A DNA stretch of 64,000 bases, taken from Ceratodon purpureus (Eukaryota > Streptophyta > Bryopsida > Pseudoditrichales > Ditrichaceae). Made by a program: the position numbers and the translations under genes. The notes under the pieces are model-generated. The model was not told the DNA's origin and did not search any database. It saw nothing but the letters and a program-made list of their open reading frames with translations. Shown here in pieces: positions 58,147-64,000 of the stretch. The stretch is from assembly GCA_014871385.1 (NCBI GenBank), contig CM026426.1:76187524-76251523 (forward strand), written 5' to 3'. The number at the start of each line of letters is the position of its first letter. Within the stretch, counting starts at the first letter, position 1.

Positions 58147-60020
58147 CTACTGCTTGTTCTTATCGAACCGGGGAGTGTGCCGGGTTCCGTCCAACCGTTC
58201 CTTCTTCTGTAATCCCTTCTTCAGCCTCTTTAGCGAGGGGCCTTCTTCCGGAGTATCAGCTGCCGGCTGGTCGATGGCCTTCCGGGAACGTTCTGCTTGA
58301 ACCGCCGGGGATGGAGATCGTGCCGCCACCGAAACTGCGTTGAGATCCACCTGGAGATGTTCCGGAGATCCCTGTACCGGCACGAAGTCTTCCGGTGGTG
58401 GGCCTTGGTCCGGTTCCAAAGGGATGTTTCCGGGGTTAACAGTCTCGATTCCAGCCAGTGTGGGCAGATTGTGCAAGTTGCTCAAAGAATCCGGGATAGG
58501 ATCCTCCAGCGGTTGTCCTAACTCTGGTTGGACTGGCGGGATGGTCGACCGTACCGGAGAGGCTGGAAGTGGCACCTGTGTCGGTTCCCTGGTTGGTGCC
58601 GGTGGTCTGGGCTCCTCCTGATCTGCCGGTGGCTCTGGTGGTCTTGACAGACCGTCCTTTCCGGCACTGATGATCTCCACAAAGTGCCTCATCTGCACCC
58701 AAGTGTCCTTTATCACCTGCGTCCGGTCGTGCATGAATTTCACGATCTTTGAGGTTACCGGATTCGGTTGATGGGTCAAGAAGGCTTGGTAGACGGCGCA
58801 CTGATTGGCCACATCCACCGGAAGGGCTAAAGTGCCCTTGACCTCGACGACCGACTGGATGGCATAGGCTGCTCGGTCACGGGCGGTATTGAAATCCCTT
58901 TGAGCATCACGTACCTCCTGCTTGAACTTGTGAATCCTCTCCCGGTACTGCTCTATCTTGTCGATGTGCTTGGTCTGTGGACTGACTAAGTCCCGGTGCT
59001 TGCGAAGGATACCCAGGCACTCCTCCAACCGGTCCGAGCCCGTAAGGGAAATTACCTCATTAGCCAACCGGCCCTCCATCTGCCTAGTTGACTGTAGGAA
59101 CTGAGCATACACCGACACCTGCTCCGAAAGGTTGACTAAGTCCTGGCACGGGTCCCCGGTGTGCTCCGGTGGTCCGGTGGGTTTGAGGACTTCCGTATTC
59201 AGGGTTCGCTTGGTCGGGGTGGGAGTCCGAGGTGATCCGGACGGCTGCCCATTCTCCGGGCTAGGACGGGGTCTCTTAGCCGGCGTGGGAGAGACCTCGA
59301 TACAATCCTCATCATCGTCTTGATCGGACACCTCTTCCGGTTCGGCGTACTGCTGCAGGCTCTTGAGTTCATCGTACTCCAGGATCTCCTTAGGGTTCAA
59401 CAGCCCCCGGTGACGGTAGAGGTGAATGAAGAAAGACGGAAGGCAGGTGGCCTGTTTCTTGGTCTTCGGAGATTGGCTACCTGCCGGTCGACTATCGTCT
59501 TTATCATGAGGCCCTAGTCTACTGAGAACTCACTGATCATGGCCCCAATGAAAATGGACGCCCACTTGATGGTTATCCGTTTGGGCTTTTCCGGATGAGA
59601 AATAGGGTTCATAGACCCTACGACCCTCCGGGCTTCCGGATCCTTGATGTCATCCAGGTCCCACCCTTCTCTCCAGTCTTCGGGCCCCTTGATATACGTC
59701 CACACAAACTCCCGGGTCTCCGGTGCTGAGATCTCCCCAACTTTCTTGAAACCATACGTATCCCTCCAGTCTTGTGCCGTTCACTGCTCCGGTTCTCCCC
59801 GGATGGTTCCTCGATTGTCGGGGTTCTTGATGAGGATCTCCTGGGCCGGAAGGGAATGTTTCCAACCCCACGCCTTGTCCAATAGGAGCGCACAGCCCAT
59901 GGCATCGAAGGCGGTCCGGAGAAGCTCCTTCTCGTCGTCGTCTACCGGCATCAACGGCATGACCCGTTGTACCCTGAACAACTGTCCTTCCTCCGCGGGT
60001 TCCTTCCCCTTTCTACCCAT
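58147..60020 (-). pseudogene. LTR-encoded accessory protein of E3
   Basis: About 625 codons run leftwards from ATG 60020. The N-terminal globular part has LLLDKAWGWKHSLPAQEIL, DWRDTYGF, WTYIKGPEDWREGWDLDD, WASIFIGAMIS and, after a frameshift near 59510, SFFIHLYRHRGLLNPKEILEY. Next are an acidic stretch, a Pro-rich part, a long coiled coil (EQYRERIHKFKQEVRDAQRD), a second Pro-rich part and a basic tail (SLKRLKKGLQKKERL). A TGA near 59781 and the frameshift break it. From about 59500 to 58147 the frame is intact (417 codons after the internal Met at 59400). Domain order parallels the accessory part of E1/E2, and I infer distant homology. It lies inside the LTR, about 200 bp behind a TATA box. 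Function is unknown. Confidence 0.65.
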
Positions 60021-60223
60021 TCTGCTAAGTCCTCCTCACCGTCACTCCGGTAACACCTGCACGCACGATCCTCACCACAATCCCTCAGCTAACGGAAACA
60101 CTTCCGTCTCACCGTCTCTCTCTCCTACCGTCCCAACCCTAACTGCGCCCTTCGCCGTGGAACACAAGGATCCAGCGCGCCACAAAATGACTAAAGAAAG
60201 GAGGAGCACGGCTGCTCTTCCTC

Positions 60224-60231
60224 CTTTTATA
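60224..60231 (-). promoter_or_regulatory. TATA box in the U3 of the E3 LTR
   Basis: The minus strand reads GGTATAAAAGGAGG, a strong TATA match, 380 bp into the LTR and about 200 bp before the accessory ATG at 60020. A GC-rich inverted repeat (GGAGGAAGAGC / GCTCCTCC arms) follows immediately. Start of transcription about 30 bp further left would place the coding region in R/U5, at the very front of the element RNA. Confidence 0.6.
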
Positions 60232-60610
60232 CCTGCACTCACTCCCGCCCGTTCGTAGCTCATCATGACGGACGGTCGTAACCTTTCATCATTGGACGGT
60301 CGCGGCCGGCGGCGCTTTAATGGTCGCAGCCATTCTTCCCGCGTGCATTGTACCCTCTGGCGGTTATCCTTAAGTCCGCGGTGTCAGGTTTCTGTCACAT
60401 GGACGGTGCTTCCTCTCCTTCGCCTCAGACGACCGGATCTCACCCGGCTGACCTTCCGGTTCTCTTATTTATTTGGCCAACCGTCTTAACCGGTTGTTTC
60501 ACTTATCTAAGTAGTACTTCCGTATTCCTAACACAATATTTTTAAATTTTTATCATTTTCTTACCGGAATTAGTATTCCGGTGTGCAAACTGTGGAAATC
60601 ACTTTCCACA

Positions 60611-60621
60611 TTATCCCTTTT
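60611..60621 (-). promoter_or_regulatory. Polypurine tract of E3
   Basis: The minus strand reads GAAAAAGGGATAA directly before the LTR edge (TGTGGAAAG). It touches the pol TGA stop at 60622-60624. Its similarity to the E1/E2 tract supports the LTR border at 60610/60611. Confidence 0.78.
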
Positions 60622-63600
60622 TCACCCGTGAGCGTCCTCGCGAACGTCATCCGGTCTGTACAGTTTGACCGGGGATCCATTCATACTAGTGTCCATTGGG
60701 TAGCCTTCTAGATTTGAAAGTTGTAATGACCCATTGGATTAAATTTTATCAACGCGGAACGGTCCCATCCACCGAGTATGTAACTTACCCGGAAAATTCT
60801 TGTACCGGCTGTCATAGACTAGAACAAACCCCCCTTCTTCGATCTCTTCGTCTATTGTGATCCGCTTGTCATACACTTCCTTCCTCTTGGCTTGGACCTC
60901 CTTTGTTCTTTCCAACGCCTCCATCCGTTCTTCCTCCAATCGGTCGATAACCTGTAGAAGGTGGTCGAGGGCATCCGTTTTATCTCCGTGGTTGGCTGCG
61001 AGCACCCTCAACGTTTCTACTTCCGTTTCGATGGACTGAAGTACCTCCTGTCCGTATACCAAATAATATGGAGTCCGTCCGGTCGAACTCTTGTGTGCCG
61101 TGTTATACGCATAGACGGCTGAGGTCAGTTTCCGGTCCCAGTCTGTCTTATGTGAGGTAACTACCTTGGTCAGAATCTTACAAATTATTCCGTTGGCACG
61201 TTCCGTCAATCCGTTTGCCTTGGGATTGTACGGTGTGGTCTTCCGGTGTTTGACTTCGTACTGGTTGGTCAGACCGGCCTCCACTTCGTTAAGGAAATGG
61301 GTTCCCCGGTCACTCACTATTTCCAACGGATGGCCAAACCGCATCATTATCCTTTCGAATATGAACCGGGCGGATGTGTCGGCGTCATTCTTCCGGGTGG
61401 CCCTAGCTTCTACCCACTTGGTGGCGTAGTCCGTCGCCAAAATGATGTACCGGTGCCTCTGAGTTCCTAATGGTTGAATTGGCCCAATAAAATCCACTCC
61501 CCATTTTTCAAACGGTGCTTGGGGGACAATGGGAGTTAGCGGCCAGTGATGCCGGACGGCAGGGCTCCTATCCGTTGGCATGGGTCGCATTCTTTTATAA
61601 ACTGATGGACATCACGGTGAAGATGTGGCCACCAGTATCCGGCATCGCGGATCTTCTGTACGGTGATGACGAATGCATAGTGTCCTCCGGCCGGTCCGTC
61701 ATGCAGAGTCCGGATGACCTTCCGGCGATAGATGGGTTCTAGGCAGCGCCGGAGTTTTTCATCCGCCCCTAACTTGAAAAGCAATTCTCCGACTAGAAAG
61801 TACGGTGCCACCCGGTGCTGAAACACACTTTTCTCCTCCCTACTCAGCCCTTCCGGATACCTCAGAGTCCGGAGATAGTTCTTAATCCGCTGAAGATCCA
61901 AGTCCTCCCCTTTGTCCTCCTGAATGCGGTAAACGAAAGTTGCCTCTTCTACGACCGGAAGGTTGCGAGGGTCCGGTATATCTTGTATACTAGTACCAAC
62001 CGGGTATTCTTCCGGAAACTCATCCGGAAATTCCGAAGATATCTCCTCCTTGCTCTTTTCACCCCTTTGTTGTGACAAGTAATCCGCATTGAGGTTAGAT
62101 TTCCCGGATTTGATAATGACTTCGTAATTGAACTCTTGTAGAAGTAATATCCACCTGGCCAGCCTTCCGGACAGGTCCGGTTTGTTGACTAAATACTTCA
62201 GCGAGTTATGATCCGTATAGAAGATGACTTTGTACCCCAATAGGTAATGGCGAAACTTCTTGCACGCATAGATGACGGCTAGAGCCTCCCGTTCGGTTGT
62301 CGTATAATTCTTCTCGGCCGGATTCATCTGCTGGCTGGCATAATAGATTGGTCTTTCCCGGCCCTCGTCATCCAATTGCCATAGAATAGCTCCCACGCAC
62401 CAACTGGAGGTGTCCAAAGTGACATGGAAAGGTTTTGACCAATCCGGTGGTGCTAGTATAGGGGCTGTGACCAACCGTCTCTTCAATTCTTCGAAGGCCT
62501 GTTGACGGATTGCCGTCCAGAGGTACTCCTCTTCCTTCTTGAGCAGCTCCGTCAGTGGCATTGCCAACCGGGCATAGTTCTCAATGAACCTCCGGTAGTA
62601 TCCCACACACCCCAGAAATCCTCTGAGTTCCCGGAGGTTGGTGGGAGCAAGAAGGGCCAACATGACTATCACTTTTGCTACGTCCACTGCTATTCCCTTG
62701 CGGCTGACTATGTGTCCGAGCAAGAGTCCGGCTATCATACCGAAAAAACACTTACCCGGATGGAGCTTGAGCTTAGTCTCCCGGCATCGCTGGAACGTCT
62801 TCTGGAGATAGTCCAGATGTTCCACCCATCGGCTAAACACCGCAAAGTCGTCAATGAAGACTTCCAAGAAATGTTTTAAGAAGTCCTGAAATATGTCCAT
62901 CATCAACCGTTGAAAAGTTCCGGGAGCATTGCATAACCCGAAAGGCATCCGGTTGAAGGCGTAGGTGCCCCAATCGGTGGTAAAAGTAGTTTTCAGTTGG
63001 TCCTCCTTCCGGATGGATACCTGATTGTACCTGGAAAACCCATCTAGGAAACTGAAGCATTCTTGACCGGCCACGTGGTCGAGCACCATGTCGATGAAGG
63101 GTAAAGGAAAATGATCCTTTTTCGTGGCCGCATTCAGCTTCCGGAAGTCCAGACATACCCGGATTTTGACCTTACCATCCGGCCCTGACTTTTTCGGTAC
63201 CACCACAATGGGTGACACCCACTCGGAGTTATTCACTGGATAGATAAAACCGGCTTCCAGCAGTTTATCTAATTCCTCTTTTACCATCATCGAGTATTTT
63301 GGGTTGAGCCGGTACTGCCTTTGGCGAACCGGAACCGCTCCCTCCATTAGGTCAATGTGGTGTTCGCCCAGTTCCGGTGGTATACCCACCAGGTCCGATG
63401 GGAGCCAGGCGAAGACGTCATCGTATTCTGTTAGCAGTTCCAAATATTGCGCCTGTTGCTGGTCCGTCAGTCCCTTCCCCAGATAGAAAGTCCTACCGGC
63501 TTCCGTCTTCACTGCTTCGTAGTCCTCTGGTGCTACAACGTTCTTAACTGGTTCAGTAGCGTCTTTCCCTACGGACCCCGGTAGGGTTGACCATGGTAGG

Positions 63601-64000
63601 TGAGTGGTCCTCAATCCGGATGTCCCTGTCTTAATTGCCCCGGACGTGAACTGCTCCTTAATCCATTCGGAGGTCAATGGGACGCTTGCTTCTCCTAAGG
63701 CCCTGTCATCGTCCTTCCTGACTTCCGGCGGTTGGTTCGGTACTTCTGTCCCATCCGGCTTCTGTTCCGGTACCGGGTTATGGAAACCCAGATCTTCTTC
63801 CGATATCTCCCGAAACTCTTGGACATGATATGACTGCAGGGAATCCGAGTTTTCCGACCCCGTCCAGTCAGAAGTGAACCCATCCGTCTCACTTGTTTCC
63901 CCAAGGTGGAGCTCCGGTTTCCACGATAGCAAAACAGCCGGATCTCCGAAAGTAAAAGCCTTCTTTGCCCAATTTACTTTGACTCCGGCTAGATATAGCC
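60622..64000 (-). pseudogene. E3 pol (RT, RNase H, integrase), partial at window edge
   Basis: The frame enters from beyond 64000. An acidic linker after the protease region leads to RT (VPKKSG, RVCLDFRKLN, MPFGLCNAP, FIDDFAVFS at about 62840), RNase H (TTEREAL, FYTDHNSL) and the integrase HHCC finger (HDGPAGGHY ... CDPCQRIG). At about 61550-61590 a one-base frameshift moves the integrase core to another frame (GVDFIGP, SDRGTHF, NGLTERANG). The core runs to MGPFRVDKI, a TAA at 60739-60741, and a short in-frame tail to the TGA at 60622. Order RT-RH-IN with GPF marks Ty3/gypsy. Unlike E2, no accessory protein is fused after integrase. Two breaks make the copy inactive, but the coding sequence is otherwise well kept. 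Confidence 0.88.

Larger units (their letters stand above)
44631..60610 (-). repeat. 3' LTR of E3, about 3.5 kb, split by E2
   Basis: Removing E2 and one ATGGA copy leaves about 3512 bp that begins TGGTATCC and ends TTTCCACA on the plus strand. Immediately inside lies TTATCCCTTTTTC (polypurine tract on the minus strand), exactly as in E1 and E2 (TGGTA...ACA then TTATCCCCTTTTTC). The pol stop codon abuts this tract. The halves 44631-44919 and 57383-60610 share the same CCGG-rich style. The opposite LTR would lie beyond 64000, so the left border is inferred from family resemblance. The LTR is unusually long because it contains a coding region (58147-60020). Confidence 0.68.

Noticed and set aside
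1-64000. CRISPR arrays, bacterial operons, ribosome-binding sites.
   Set aside because: No regularly spaced direct repeats of the right size; introns and eukaryotic transposon classes show the DNA is nuclear eukaryotic.

Overview
The window reads as a repeat-rich nuclear segment from a streptophyte (green plant or charophyte alga). The evidence is an Arabidopsis-type TTTAGGG-like tract, telobox-like AAACCCTAA motifs in LTRs, GT-AG introns, and plant-style CACTA (Transposase_21, DUF4218, DUF4216), PIF/Harbinger with a Myb/SANT partner, MULE with a ULP-like gene, and Ty3/gypsy elements. A Chara-like alga is my best guess, but that is inference. I found no confident host housekeeping gene and no rRNA, tRNA or CRISPR.

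Layout: 1-2860 is AT-rich intergenic DNA with a short telomere-like tract. 3-5.3 kb holds an unrecognised gene-like segment with phase-compatible introns. 7.6-12.9 kb is a decayed hAT transposase gene (ZNF862/KIAA1586-like) with an intron and an embedded antisense Myb-accessory-like fragment. 15.1-18.2 kb is a PIF/Harbinger element with convergent transposase and Myb/SANT genes. 22.0-30.2 kb is a CACTA transposase gene with a recognisable 1.3-kb intron, split by an AT-rich block, a Merlin (IS1595/ISXO2-like) transposase and a minisatellite. 32.0-39.4 kb is a MULE with a SWIM zinc finger plus an antisense ULP1-like peptidase gene. 39.45-40.6 kb begins with a CACTA-type terminus followed by a palindrome array.

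The right third is a nest of three Ty3/gypsy elements, all with sense on the minus strand. An old truncated copy (E1, 40654-44630) was entered by a second family (E3), whose 3.5-kb 3' LTR runs from 44631 to 60610 and whose pol continues past the window end. That LTR was then entered by a very young 12.46-kb element (E2, 44920-57382) of the E1 family. E2 has 423-bp LTRs that I read as identical and a 5-bp target duplication ATGGA. Both families encode an extra C-terminal or LTR-borne protein: a globular domain, a Pro/Ser-rich stretch and a coiled coil. In E2 it is fused to pol; in E3 it lies inside the LTR behind a TATA box.

The most interesting signal is that neighbouring elements are each saturated with their own short DNA word: GTCTCG/CGAGAC in the MULE-ULP element, AGCCGAC/GTCGGCT in E2, CCGG in E3, and GACTA...TAGTC palindromes in the CACTA end. 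The words stop at element borders. In E2 the word occurs in all three codon frames, and in the MULE it also occurs inside low-complexity introns, so selection or gain acts on DNA rather than protein. I propose these are element-specific address tags read by element-encoded proteins, comparable to the VANC target motifs of VANDAL MULEs. This is a hypothesis from hand counts.
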